Shown here in pieces: positions 26,001 through 33,623 of a stretch of 64,000 nucleotides of DNA. The notes under the pieces are model-generated. The model was not told where the DNA came from. It made no database searches and saw only the letters and a program-made list of their open reading frames with translations. Where the stretch lies: NCBI RefSeq assembly GCF_033097365.1, contig NZ_AP028461.1, positions 5,332,001 to 5,396,000 on the forward strand. Reading direction: 5' to 3'. The DNA comes from Actinoplanes sichuanensis (lineage in GTDB: Bacteria > Actinomycetota > Actinomycetes > Mycobacteriales > Micromonosporaceae). Position numbers and translations under genes: made by a program. Positions within the stretch are counted from its first letter, which is position 1; the number at the start of each line of letters is the position of its first letter.

Positions 26001-26754
26001 CGGGTCCGTGGAAGGGGGTGGTGGCCCGCGCGAACAGCGCCCGCTGACTGTGGATCGCGACGACCGGGATGTCCGGCAACCCGATCTGGGCGAGCTGGGT
26101 ACGGATGTTGTCGGCGTGCTGGCGTACCGCCTCGGACGGGTTACGCCGCTGGGCCTCGGGGACGATCGCCGGGTGCCGCCACCGCGCGTTGCGGACGTTG
26201 AGCACGGCCACCGCCGGTTTGCCGTGGTCCCGGATCCAGGCGGCGATCTTCGTGAACTCCATCTCCTGCTGGGCCTGGTTGTCGAAACACAGCAGCACGA
26301 TGTCGGCGATCTCGACCGCCCGGCGGGCCTCGGCCTCCAGCGAATCGCGGCTCCGGGTCCGGCCCCAGCCGTTGATCCCCGGTGTGTCGAACAGCCGGCA
26401 GTCGCGCCACTCGATCGGCTGCACCTCGGTGGTCCAGTCGCTGACGCCGGGCGAGACGTACTCGCCGTCGAGTCGGCCGAACACCGACAGCAGCGTGCTC
26501 TTGCCGACGCCGGTACGCCCGAAGAACGCGATGTTGAACGATCCGAGCGACTCGCGTTCCCGGTCGAGGTGCCGGCGCAGGTCGTCCGGGAACCAGCGGA
26601 GGAAGCCGTCCAGCCGGGCGACCGGGCTGGGCGAGTCCGGTCCGAAGGCGGCGGCCAGCTCGTCGGTGACGGCGTCCAGACGGGTCAGTTCCGCGTGCCC
26701 CTGCTCGACGGCCGATCGAACGGCCTCCTCGAGCGACACCTCTTCGGTGCTCAA
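23017..26754 (-). CDS. tandem dynamin-like protein with two GTPase domains
   Basis: About 1245 residues. GTPase 1 lies near residues 65-260: FFGRTGVGKSTLLSV, FDTPGINGWG. A helical region with a hydrophobic hairpin follows (ALGVGTVAAALIWNPAGWVL), a likely membrane paddle. GTPase 2 starts near residue 730: VLGDYNSGKSSLIRR, VDTPGLQSG, LVNRCDELG. A second helical part with hydrophobic segment GAAFLGAVAAVVDAASM follows. The internal duplication resembles Bacillus DynA (two fused dynamins). Start: the frame is open to an ATG at 26886, but the first 44 residues look non-coding and the ATG lacks a ribosome site; TTG 26754 has GAGGAG 11 bases upstream and is preferred. Membrane fusion or repair, septation or phage resistance are the known roles of relatives. 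Confidence 0.78.
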   Translation of the reverse strand: MSTEEVSLEEAVRSAVEQGHAELTRLDAVTDELAAAFGPDSPSPVARLDGFLRWFPDDLRRHLDRERESLGSFNIAFFGRTGVGKSTLLSVFGRLDGEYVSPGVSDWTTEVQPIEWRDCRLFDTPGINGWGRTRSRDSLEAEARRAVEIADIVLLCFDNQAQQEMEFTKIAAWIRDHGKPAVAVLNVRNARWRHPAIVPEAQRRNPSEAVRQHADNIRTQLAQIGLPDIPVVAIHSQRALFARATTPFHGPDTLQKAFHRQREEFGTDYLERWSNFATLERLIVTSIAEGSADLRLAALREDLRSRCGRGIGELEALAAQLDREAETLEKDVESLFDLVGYPEDTERAAWLSGADPLGADLLEQAERARGVPYTSPAGGALDRFVRHLAASHLAGCRREAKARADDLIRTAFDEQKAIDEATFTEAVFDQDAISAAVAAVWSGRREFLRRELEIAVDRTADQSGPAVSHAAKILGDEGGGVTGEVVRGTGIALGVGTVAAALIWNPAGWVLGAVAAGIGIATQVQQYFGKKMSQEAAERARKAKADAIADCHRAVEQTFADYEDTLVRDSRTDAWTLVAPAVGESLRAAVELRTARDRIVRLIADMRAYSESIQPAPAVTGVLRRALRRMGESPAEVTRILLGEDWLGSAADHRPARIDPAVHEVFSRRREQDELRLTQALTAAWNPSSTIGLHAWRDELEEAARHDPALFDIVRTFWRVDGARPALAVLGDYNSGKSSLIRRLVVDGGRTPDAAFDIRASPATAVARRYPLGRVDLVDTPGLQSGQDGHDDAAMAAVVEAALVFVVVHINLFVGDTALLEQLAAAKGARLVFLVNRCDELGVDPMAAPEQFLNAQDHKRAELRAAFATRSVEVAAEQVHCLSGDPFGLVSGDTTVAPADFDENRLWDGVAAVTGVLADLSDEQLSAASSSAAFDAAVTGLERHRQTLRRVEADGTRDLARVESLITTLRAAVSDAEFLGDSLREDARRMVERHAAAARSTVAELDRKDAAKLAELVDSWWKAPAVAADLERYLAVASQKLDQWQNDHIAAIGREMRAAAFSVTPEFAAEFEAHGLTWQETVAEGTGTVAGAAATVATALASRDAVYAIGKFIGHNFKPWGAVKGAGNVARGAAFLGAVAAVVDAASMVSDHRKAGDHKRQQESALQAIDEFAAGLVDRILHGEQGDGPVGELDQRAAAIRELRDEQSALASSITARMAAAQTRAEVTEALIVAAEKIGTAEGNE

Positions 26755-26901
26755 CGTGTGTCCCGCTCCTCGCCACCCATGATGATCTTGGATCATGCTG
26801 CCGCGCCGAACCGCGCCTGACCATCCCCCTGAACTGTCGGACGATTCGACCGGATGCCGGATGCCGAACGACCCCGAATCGGTCATGCCGGAAGACTACG
26901 A

Positions 26902-26919
26902 GTACGACTCAAGTCGTAC
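26902..26919. promoter_or_regulatory. perfect 8+8 palindrome between dynamin operon and ABC transporter
   Basis: GTACGACT-CA-AGTCGTAC is a perfect inverted repeat with a 2-base centre. It lies 148 bases upstream of the proposed dynamin start and 60 bases upstream of the ABC transporter start, so it may control either or both divergent units. The cognate regulator is not encoded next to it; TetR or PadR types bind sites of this shape. Confidence 0.7.
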
Positions 26920-26965
26920 GCCCGGGTTCAATCTCGGGGTGGACGCCGTCGATCCGTCGCCTGCC

Positions 26966-26971
26966 TAGCGT
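26966..26971 (+). promoter_or_regulatory. -10 element of a leaderless promoter (ABC ATPase)
   Basis: TAGCGT (TANNNT) ends 7 bases before GTG 26979. No ribosome binding site is present. Confidence 0.55.
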
Positions 26972-26978
26972 CGTTGAC

Positions 26979-27662
26979 GTGTCTACCCAACCCCTACTCG
27001 CCGCCGACGACGTCACCAAGTCGTTCGGCGCCACCCAGGCCCTGACCGGCGCGTCGTTGCAGGTCTTCCCCGGTGAGGTGCTCGCACTGACTGGACCGTC
27101 CGGGTCCGGCAAGTCGACCCTGCTGCACTGCCTGTCCGGGATTCTGCGACCGGACGGCGGCCGGATCGGCTACGACGGCCGCGATCTGGGCGCGCTCGGT
27201 GACCGGGAACGCAGCGCGCTGCGCCGGAACGCGTTCGGTTTCGTGTTCCAGTTCGGACAGCTGGTTCCCGAGCTGACCTGTCTGGAGAACGTCGCGTTGC
27301 CGCTGCGGCTGTCCGGTGTCCGCCGCCGGCGGGCCGAGCAGTCGGCGGGTGAGCTGCTGGCCCGGCTCCAGGTCTCCGACGTGGCGGGCAAACGGCCCGG
27401 TCAGGCGTCGGGCGGGCAGGCGCAGCGGGTCGCGGTGGCCCGTGCCCTGATCACCACCCCTCGGGTGATCTTCGCCGACGAGCCGACCGGCGCACTCGAC
27501 TCCCGCAACGGCGAGCAGGTGATCCGGCTGCTGGTGGCGGCGGCGAAGGAACGTGGCAGCGCGGTCGTGCTGGTCACCCACGAGGACCGGATCGCCGCGT
27601 GCGCCGACCGGGTGGTCGTGTTCCACGACGGCGCGAACCTCGACGCGGCGGTCACCCGATGA
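26979..27662 (+). CDS. ABC transporter ATP-binding protein (MacB/LolD type)
   Basis: 227 residues. Walker A LTGPSGSGKSTLLHCLSG, Q-loop FVFQFGQLVPELT, signature ASGGQAQRVAVARAL, Walker B VIFADEPTGALDS and H-loop VLVTHEDRIA are all intact. The short length and the LVPELT / EPTGALDS segments are those of ATPases that pair with FtsX-like permeases. The stop overlaps the permease start (ATGA). Likely exports peptides, antimicrobial compounds or lipid-linked material; the two-component genes downstream suggest induction by an envelope signal. Confidence 0.93.
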   Translation: MSTQPLLAADDVTKSFGATQALTGASLQVFPGEVLALTGPSGSGKSTLLHCLSGILRPDGGRIGYDGRDLGALGDRERSALRRNAFGFVFQFGQLVPELTCLENVALPLRLSGVRRRRAEQSAGELLARLQVSDVAGKRPGQASGGQAQRVAVARALITTPRVIFADEPTGALDSRNGEQVIRLLVAAAKERGSAVVLVTHEDRIAACADRVVVFHDGANLDAAVTR

Positions 27663-29920
27663 CCGCGCTGCTGCTGGGCGTACGGCTGAGCGTCGCGGGC
27701 GGACGGTCCGGGTGGCTGCGGCTGGCGCTGATCGCCGCCGGGGTCGGGCTCGGCGTGGGGATGCTGCTGGTGCTGGCCGCCACACCGACCGCGGTCGCGG
27801 CCCGCGAGGAACGACGCGACGACCGCGCCTCGGGCGCCGCCGCCGAGTCGGCCGGGCCCGCAACGCTGCTGGTCCTGGCGGTGGAGAGCCGGTTCCGGGA
27901 GGAGGCCGTCCGCGGGCGGATCCTGCGGCCCGACGGTGACCGGCCACCGGTTCCGCCGGGACTGGACCGGGTTCCGGCGGCCGGTGAGATGTTCGTGTCC
28001 CCGGCGCTGGCCGGCCTGATCGCCGGACCGGGCGGTGACGTGCTGGCCGGACGCTGGTCGGCACGGGTGGCCGGAACGATCGCTCCGGAGGGTCTGTCCG
28101 GGCCGGACGAGATGTGGTTCTACGCCGGTTCCGACACGCTGACCAGCGACGACGGCGCCGAGCGGATCAGCTCGTTCGGAGCCGACCGGACACCGACGAC
28201 GGACGGCACGATCGTGGTGCTCGCGATCATCGGTGCGGCGATCATGCTGATGCCGGTGCTGGCGTTCGTCACGACCGCGGTGCGGTTCGGCAGCGAGAGC
28301 CGGGAACGGCAGCTCGCCGCGATCCGGCTGGTCGGCGCGGACGGCCGGATGACCAGGCTGATCGCGGCCGGGGACACCCTGATCGGCGCGGTCCTGGGGC
28401 TCGCCGTCGGCGGTGCGGTCTTCCTCGGGCTGCGCAACGTGGTCGGGTCGTTGTTGCCGGCCGACTTCAGCCCGTACCCCTCGGATCTCCGCCCGGTTCC
28501 GGTCTTTGTCGTTCTGATCCTGCTGGTCGTGCCGGCCGGCGCCGTGCTGGTGACGCTGACCGCGCTGCGCCGGGTGGTGATCGAGCCGCTCGGCGTGGTC
28601 CGGCAGAGCGTGCCGCGCCGACGACGGCTGTGGTGGCGGCTGGTTCCGCCGGCGGCCGGGCTGGCGCTGCTGTATCCACTGGCCGGCGGCCTGCCCGCGG
28701 AGATCGGCGACGGCACCCGCGGGCAGCTCGCGGCCGGGGCGATCCTGCTGCTGACCGGGGTCGTGGTGCTGCTGCCGTGGCTCGTGCAGGCACTGGTCCG
28801 GCGGCTCGGCGGCGGTGGCGTGGCCTGGCAGTTGGGCGTGCGGCGGCTGCAACTCGACAGCGACACCGCGATCCGGTCGGTCTCCGGGATCGCGGTGTCG
28901 GTCGCCGGTGTCATCGCCGTTCAGGGCCTGCTCGGTGCCTCGATCGCGGCGACCGGCGGGGCACAGGCGCCGGCCGAACGGTTCCAGGCGGTCGCCTACA
29001 CGAACGGCGCCGACGGCACCGGATGGCAGGCGGCCCTGACGGGCACGCCGGGGGTCGCGGAGGTGCGATTGTCCGGCTACGGCTCTCTCCGGACCGGTGC
29101 CGAAGAACAAACCGGGGCGACGGTACGGGTGGGCGACTGCGAAGTTCTGCGGCAGTACGCCCCGCTGCCCTCGTGTACCGACGGTGACAGCTTCTCGGCT
29201 GTGATGCCGGGCTGGGACAAGACTGTCGAAGAGCCGGGCTCCTCGTTCTACGGCGCCGACGAGAACACGCCACTCTCCTCATGGACCGTGCCGGACGGGG
29301 TACCCGAGGTCACGCTCTATCCGAGTGAGGCCGGGCCGGCCGACTACCTGGCCACCCCGGGCGCCCTGAAGATCCGCCCCGACCTGTCCGGCCTGATCAC
29401 CGACGGTCATCTGGTGCGGCTGGATCCGGCCGCCCCGGACGCCATCGAGCAGGTCCGCAACACCATGACCAGGCTCGCCCCGGCCGCTCCCCTGCAACTG
29501 TTCGACGACCAGCGGATCGGCAACCAGTTCGCCGGAGCCCGCCAGGTGGCCCAGGCCTGCGCCGTACTGCTGCTGCTCTTCATCGGCGCCAGCATGCTCG
29601 TGAACGTGACCGAACAGCTGCGGGAACGGCGCCGGCTGCTGGCGGTGCTGGCCGCGTTCGGCACCAGACGACGGACCCTGTCGGCGTCGGTGCTCTACCA
29701 GGTCGCCATTCCCGCGTCGGCCGGGCTGCTCCTGGCGGTGCTGGTCGGCGGCACCCTGTCGGCGGTGCTACTGGCCGCCACCCGGGCGCCGGTCACCGTC
29801 GACTGGTCGGCGATCGGCCTGGTCACCGCCACGGTCGCGGGGATGATCCTGGCGGTCACCGCGGCCGGTCTGCCGCTGCTGTTCCGGCTGCTTCAGGTCC
29901 ACGAGCTGCGCAGTGAGTGA
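27659..29920 (+). CDS. ABC transporter permease, FtsX-like, two core modules
   Basis: 753 residues. One TM helix near the N-terminus (LALIAAGVGLGVGMLLVLAA) is followed by an extracellular domain of about 150 residues. A first FtsX-type TM block then appears (IVVLAIIGAAIMLMPVLAFV), with the FtsX-like cytoplasmic loop ESRERQLAAIRLVGADGR. A second half has its own TM, extracellular region (with Cys residues in CEVLRQYAPLPSC) and last FtsX block (ACAVLLLLFIGASMLV, RERRRLLAVLAAFGTRRRTL). The start is ATG 27659 within the ATPase stop. Partner of the ATPase at 26979. Confidence 0.88.
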   Translation: MTALLLGVRLSVAGGRSGWLRLALIAAGVGLGVGMLLVLAATPTAVAAREERRDDRASGAAAESAGPATLLVLAVESRFREEAVRGRILRPDGDRPPVPPGLDRVPAAGEMFVSPALAGLIAGPGGDVLAGRWSARVAGTIAPEGLSGPDEMWFYAGSDTLTSDDGAERISSFGADRTPTTDGTIVVLAIIGAAIMLMPVLAFVTTAVRFGSESRERQLAAIRLVGADGRMTRLIAAGDTLIGAVLGLAVGGAVFLGLRNVVGSLLPADFSPYPSDLRPVPVFVVLILLVVPAGAVLVTLTALRRVVIEPLGVVRQSVPRRRRLWWRLVPPAAGLALLYPLAGGLPAEIGDGTRGQLAAGAILLLTGVVVLLPWLVQALVRRLGGGGVAWQLGVRRLQLDSDTAIRSVSGIAVSVAGVIAVQGLLGASIAATGGAQAPAERFQAVAYTNGADGTGWQAALTGTPGVAEVRLSGYGSLRTGAEEQTGATVRVGDCEVLRQYAPLPSCTDGDSFSAVMPGWDKTVEEPGSSFYGADENTPLSSWTVPDGVPEVTLYPSEAGPADYLATPGALKIRPDLSGLITDGHLVRLDPAAPDAIEQVRNTMTRLAPAAPLQLFDDQRIGNQFAGARQVAQACAVLLLLFIGASMLVNVTEQLRERRRLLAVLAAFGTRRRTLSASVLYQVAIPASAGLLLAVLVGGTLSAVLLAATRAPVTVDWSAIGLVTATVAGMILAVTAAGLPLLFRLLQVHELRSE

Positions 29921-29926
29921 ATCTCC

Positions 29927-29932
29927 TAGGCT
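29927..29932 (+). promoter_or_regulatory. -10 element of a leaderless promoter (sensor kinase)
   Basis: TAGGCT (TANNNT) ends 7 bases before ATG 29940, in the 19-base gap after the permease gene. The two-component genes can therefore be transcribed apart from the transporter. Confidence 0.55.
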
Positions 29933-29939
29933 GGGCGGC

Positions 29940-31124
29940 ATGCCGGTCCGTCTGCGTCTCTCACCGGCCGATCTGCTGGTCTCGGTCTTCGTGGTCGTCC
30001 TGGCGACCTGGTGGTGGCACCAGTTCCGGGCCGGTGGGCTGGCGTTCGGCCTGCTCGCCGGGACGGTGCTGCTGTGGCGCCGCCACCACCCGCTCGCGGT
30101 GCTGGCCGGTGTGTCGGCGCTGACCGTCGCGACGGCGACGGTCGAGGTCAACGACTCCCAGCTGCACGAGGGGATGCTGCTGATCACGCTGGCTCTCGCG
30201 ATGTGGGCGGCCATCGTGCACGAGCCGACCCTGCGGCGTGCGGTGGCCGGTGGAGTGGCCGCTTCGCTGGTCGCCGCGCTGGTGCTGCCGCTGAACCAGA
30301 CCGCCTCCGGGCTGCACGCGGTGACCCTGCTGGACATCGCCGACGGTTTCGGGGTGGTGGTCGGCTACGGGGGCGTGGTCTGGGCGGCCGGGCTCAGCGT
30401 GCGCTACCTCAGCCAGTTGCGGGCCAACGCGGTCGAGCGACGGCTCAGCGCCGAACGCGAACGGCGGGACAACGCGCGGATCGCGGTCGCCGAGGAACGG
30501 GCCCGGATCGCCCGGGAACTGCACGACATCGTCGCCCACTCACTGTCGGTGATCGTCCTGCAGGCCAACGGGGCGGCGTACGCGTTCGACCACGATCAGC
30601 AGCGGGTGCGTGAGGCGTTACGGACCATCGGGGCCACCGGGGCCGACGCCCTGGACGAGATCCGTCAGCTCGTCGAGATGCTCCGCAGCGACGGGGGCGC
30701 GGCGTCCGACCGTACCCCCGCCGCTCTCGATCAGGTCGAAGCCGTCGTTCAGCGGGCCCGCGACGCGGGCCTGTCGGTGACCCTGGCGGTGCACGGCACG
30801 CCGCCCGACGTGCCCGGCGGTGTGGCGCTCGCGGTGTGCCGGATCGTGCAGGAGTCGCTGACGAACACGCGGAAACACGCCGGCCGGGACTCGGCCGCCA
30901 CGGTGACCGTCGACTACCGCCCCGGCCGCATCGACATCGAGGTCACCGACAGGTCGGTGGGCGCCTCACCGGCGCCCCCGGCCCGCGGTGGGCACGGGCT
31001 GGTCGGGATGCGGGAGCGGGTCGCCCTCTACGGCGGGACGTTCGAGGCCGGGCCGCTGCCGGACGGCGGCTGGCGGGTCCACGCCGGGCTGCCGCTCTCC
31101 GGTGTGCGAGCGGTGTCCGCATGA
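29940..31124 (+). CDS. NarL-type sensor histidine kinase
   Basis: 394 residues. Four to six TM helices in the first 150 residues (LLVSVFVVVLATWWW, LLITLALAMWAAIV, VVVGYGGVVWAAGL) and no large sensor domain. HisKA_3 helix with RARIARELHDIVAHSLSVIV (His195), then an HATPase with CRIVQESLTNTRKHA and the G box GGHGLVGMRERVALYGG. This small intramembrane-sensing type often guards a neighbouring ABC exporter, here the genes immediately upstream. Its stop overlaps the regulator start (ATGA). Confidence 0.92.
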   Translation: MPVRLRLSPADLLVSVFVVVLATWWWHQFRAGGLAFGLLAGTVLLWRRHHPLAVLAGVSALTVATATVEVNDSQLHEGMLLITLALAMWAAIVHEPTLRRAVAGGVAASLVAALVLPLNQTASGLHAVTLLDIADGFGVVVGYGGVVWAAGLSVRYLSQLRANAVERRLSAERERRDNARIAVAEERARIARELHDIVAHSLSVIVLQANGAAYAFDHDQQRVREALRTIGATGADALDEIRQLVEMLRSDGGAASDRTPAALDQVEAVVQRARDAGLSVTLAVHGTPPDVPGGVALAVCRIVQESLTNTRKHAGRDSAATVTVDYRPGRIDIEVTDRSVGASPAPPARGGHGLVGMRERVALYGGTFEAGPLPDGGWRVHAGLPLSGVRAVSA

Positions 31125-31783
31125 TCCGGGTCGTGCTCGTCGACGACCAGCACCTGGTGCGGGCCGGATTCCGGATGGTCCTCGACTATCAGGACGACAT
31201 GGCCGTCGTCGGTGAGGCCGGGGACGGCGCCGAGGCGTTGCGCCTGCTCCGGGACACCCCCGCCGACGTCGTGGTGATGGACCTGCGGATGCCGGTGATG
31301 GACGGGGTGACCGCGACCAGGCGCATCTGCGCCGCCGGGCCGCTGCCCCGGGTGCTGGTGCTGACCACGTTCGACACCGACGAGGAGGCGTTCGCCGCGC
31401 TGCAGGCCGGGGCGAGCGGCTTCCTGCTCAAGAGTGTGCCACCGGACGACCTGCTCAAGGCGATCCGGGTGGTGGCCGGTGGGGAGGCCGTGGTGGCACC
31501 CCGGGTGACCCGGCGGCTGCTGGACCGGTTCGCCGGCCGCTTCACCGCCGACGAGCAGGCCGCCTCCGGCCCGCACGGCCTCACCGACCGGGAGCACGAG
31601 GTGCTGCTGCTGGTCGCGCAGGGCCTGTCGAACCTGGAGATCAGCGGTCGGCTCCAGGTCGCCGAGGCCACCGTGAAGACCCACATCGGCCGGATCCTCA
31701 ACAAGCTCGGCCTCCGCGACCGGGTCCAGGCGGTGGTCTTCGCCTACGAGTCGGGTCTGGTCCGGCCCGGCAACCCGTCCTGA
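31121..31783 (+). CDS. NarL/LuxR-type response regulator
   Basis: 220 residues. Receiver domain: VVLVDDQHLVRAGF, phospho-acceptor Asp54 in VVMDLRMPVMDG, Thr in VLTTFDTDEE and Lys in GFLLKSVPPDDL. C-terminal LuxR HTH: LTDREHEVLLLVAQGLSNLEIS and VKTHIGRILNKLGLRDRVQAV. Partner of the kinase at 29940; likely targets are the ABC exporter genes 26979-29920 and itself. Confidence 0.94.
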   Translation: MIRVVLVDDQHLVRAGFRMVLDYQDDMAVVGEAGDGAEALRLLRDTPADVVVMDLRMPVMDGVTATRRICAAGPLPRVLVLTTFDTDEEAFAALQAGASGFLLKSVPPDDLLKAIRVVAGGEAVVAPRVTRRLLDRFAGRFTADEQAASGPHGLTDREHEVLLLVAQGLSNLEISGRLQVAEATVKTHIGRILNKLGLRDRVQAVVFAYESGLVRPGNPS

Positions 31784-31795
31784 CCGACGCGGATC

Positions 31796-31801
31796 TAGGG
31801 T
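31796..31801 (+). promoter_or_regulatory. -10 element of a leaderless promoter (VOC protein)
   Basis: TAGGGT (TANNNT) ends 6 bases before ATG 31808, and no ribosome site is seen. Confidence 0.5.
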
Positions 31802-31807
31802 GGACCG

Positions 31808-32188
31808 ATGGGGACGGTTCGCAAGGTTCAGGTCACGTTCGACTGTGCGGAGCCGGAGCGGGTGGCTCGCTTCTGGTGTTCGGTGCTCGGGTATGTCTCC
31901 GGCGGGGACTTCGGGGATGCCGCCGTCGCGCAGGATCCGGCGGGTGAGGGGCCCCGGCTGTATTTTCAGCGGGTGCCCGAGGGCAAGACCGTCAAGAACC
32001 GGGTGCACCTCGACGTGCGGGTCGGGACCGGGCTGGTCGGGGCGGAGCGGCTCGCCGTGCTCACCGCCGAGAGTGAGCGGCTCGTCGCGCTCGGGGCGAC
32101 GGTCTTCCAGGTGCTGGTCGCCGATGAGGAGAACGAGTCGTGCATCGTGATGCAGGACGTCGAGGGCAACGAGTTCTGTCTTGACTGA
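31808..32188 (+). CDS. VOC/glyoxalase-like domain protein
   Basis: 126 residues, one VOC unit of the glyoxalase_6 kind: VQVTFDCAEPERVARFWCSVLGY at the start, RVPEGKTVKNRVHLDV in the middle and MQDVEGNEFCLD at the end. Metal-type positions are His in VHLDV and Glu in GNEFCLD. Such proteins include dioxygenases, bleomycin-type binding proteins and epimerases; the present one cannot be assigned. The 3' end overlaps the next gene by 8 bases, so it is coupled to a methyltransferase. Confidence 0.8.
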   Translation: MGTVRKVQVTFDCAEPERVARFWCSVLGYVSGGDFGDAAVAQDPAGEGPRLYFQRVPEGKTVKNRVHLDVRVGTGLVGAERLAVLTAESERLVALGATVFQVLVADEENESCIVMQDVEGNEFCLD

Positions 32189-32993
32189 TCGCTACCAGAA
32201 GGCGTTCGACACGGCCGCCACCGACTTCGAACGGCTCGGCGAGCATCTGTGGAAACCCATCGGGCGGGCCACCGTGGAGCGGACCGCGCCGGAGCCCGGT
32301 GATCGGGTCCTCGACGCGTGCTGCGGCAACGGCGCCTCGGCGATTCCGGCCGCCGTGCGGGTCGGTGACCGGGGGCTCGTCGACGCCGTCGACAGGTCAC
32401 CGGCACTGATCGAGGATCTACGGTCCCGAGCTTCGGGGCTGACGTCACTGGCCACCCATGCCGCCGACGTCACGTCCTGGCCCGGCCGCGGGTACGACGT
32501 GGTGCAGGCCGCGCTCGGGATCTTCTTCTTCCCGGACATGGCCGCGGGCACCGAACATCTGATCAGCCGGGCCCGGCCGGGTGGGCGGGCCGGGTTCACC
32601 ATCTGGCGGCGAGACGCGATGGTCGCACCCGGCACGTATCTGCGGCAGGCGGTCAGCCGGGTCACCGGCAACCCGCCCGAGCCGCGCCCGTCCGGGCCGG
32701 TCGAGGAGATCGACGTCGCCGGGGCGTTCCGCTCCTGGCTCGCCGAACGCGGCCTGTCCGACGTCACCGTCACCACCCATGAGCTGCGGCTGGCCGTCAC
32801 CCCGGAACTCGCCTGGCTGGTGGTCACCGGTTCGGGGTTCGTCACCGTGCTGTCCGGGCTGGACGAGGCACAGACCGCCGAGGTCCGTGCCGTCTACCTC
32901 GACTCGCTGTTGCGGGACGGGGTCACCGAGTTCGACGCCACCACGCTGGTGGGGGTCGGCTACTCGCAGGGTTCGAACGCGTTGGTGATGTAG
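32181..32993 (+). CDS. SAM-dependent methyltransferase, UbiE/COQ5-like
   Basis: 270 residues starting from a TTG inside the last codons of the VOC gene. Motif I RVLDACCGNGASAIPAA is a variant with two Cys; the acidic residue after strand 2 is in DAVDRSPALI, and FFPDMAAGTEHLISRARPGGRAGFTIW matches motifs IV to VI. Related actinomycete enzymes methylate small molecules. It overlaps the convergent secreted protein gene by 34 bases. Confidence 0.82.
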   Translation: MTDRYQKAFDTAATDFERLGEHLWKPIGRATVERTAPEPGDRVLDACCGNGASAIPAAVRVGDRGLVDAVDRSPALIEDLRSRASGLTSLATHAADVTSWPGRGYDVVQAALGIFFFPDMAAGTEHLISRARPGGRAGFTIWRRDAMVAPGTYLRQAVSRVTGNPPEPRPSGPVEEIDVAGAFRSWLAERGLSDVTVTTHELRLAVTPELAWLVVTGSGFVTVLSGLDEAQTAEVRAVYLDSLLRDGVTEFDATTLVGVGYSQGSNALVM

Positions 32994-33529
32994 GCGATCC
33001 GGCCCGAACCGTCCTCGTGGTCGCCGGCCCACATCATCGCCGGTTCGGCCGGGGCGGTGATCCAGTACATCTGGAACACCTCATCCCACTTGGTCTTGGC
33101 GCCCGGGATGGCCCGGACCGCGTCCCGGACGGTCGTCGCGTTGGTGACTCCGTGCGGCAGCGTCACGTGCGGCGGGATCCGGCCGACGCCGATCGTCCAG
33201 CCGACCAGGCGGCCCGCACCGGCGGGCGCGAGACTCACCGTCAGGGCACCCCACGTGAGGGTACGGCGTGGGTCAGCCGTGGCATCCAGCTCGCAGCCCT
33301 TGCTGTCGATCGCCCGGTCGGGTGGCCCGAGAACGCGGCGGAGCATCTTCTCCGCGGCCTTGGCCGACCCGCCCACGGCGATCCGCCCGACCGCCGCCGG
33401 GGTGAGCTCCAGTGTGGCGTGCTCGACCGGAGCAGGCCTCTCACCGAGTGCGGGCGCGGTCAGGGTGGCGAGCAGCGTGACCGCGATGGCCGGGAGACAG
33501 GCCAGGCGTACGGCGTAGGAGGACGGCAT
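32960..33529 (-). CDS. secreted protein of unknown function
   Basis: 189 residues from ATG 33529. The N-terminus is a Sec signal peptide, with LACLPAIAVTLLATLTAPALG and likely cleavage after ALG. The mature part has two halves, ELTPAAVGRIAVGGSAKAAEKMLRRVLGPPD and a C-terminal piece with GDHEDGSGRIAYITNAF. I recognise no named family. The open frame extends to GTG 33577, but that would put 16 polar residues before the signal peptide. No ribosome site is clear for either start. Confidence 0.6.
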   Translation of the reverse strand: MPSSYAVRLACLPAIAVTLLATLTAPALGERPAPVEHATLELTPAAVGRIAVGGSAKAAEKMLRRVLGPPDRAIDSKGCELDATADPRRTLTWGALTVSLAPAGAGRLVGWTIGVGRIPPHVTLPHGVTNATTVRDAVRAIPGAKTKWDEVFQMYWITAPAEPAMMWAGDHEDGSGRIAYITNAFEPCE

Positions 33530-33609
33530 CGGTTCATCATCGGACGCCGACGCCGGATCACCGCCCGTCCGGGCCACCGGTTCGCCCGTCCGCGTGACGC
33601 CACCTCAAC

Positions 33610-33615
33610 TACACT
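33610..33615 (+). promoter_or_regulatory. -10 element of a leaderless promoter
   Basis: TACACT (TANNNT) ends 8 bases before GTG 33624; no ribosome site is present. Confidence 0.5.
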
Positions 33616-33623
33616 GCGCTGCC

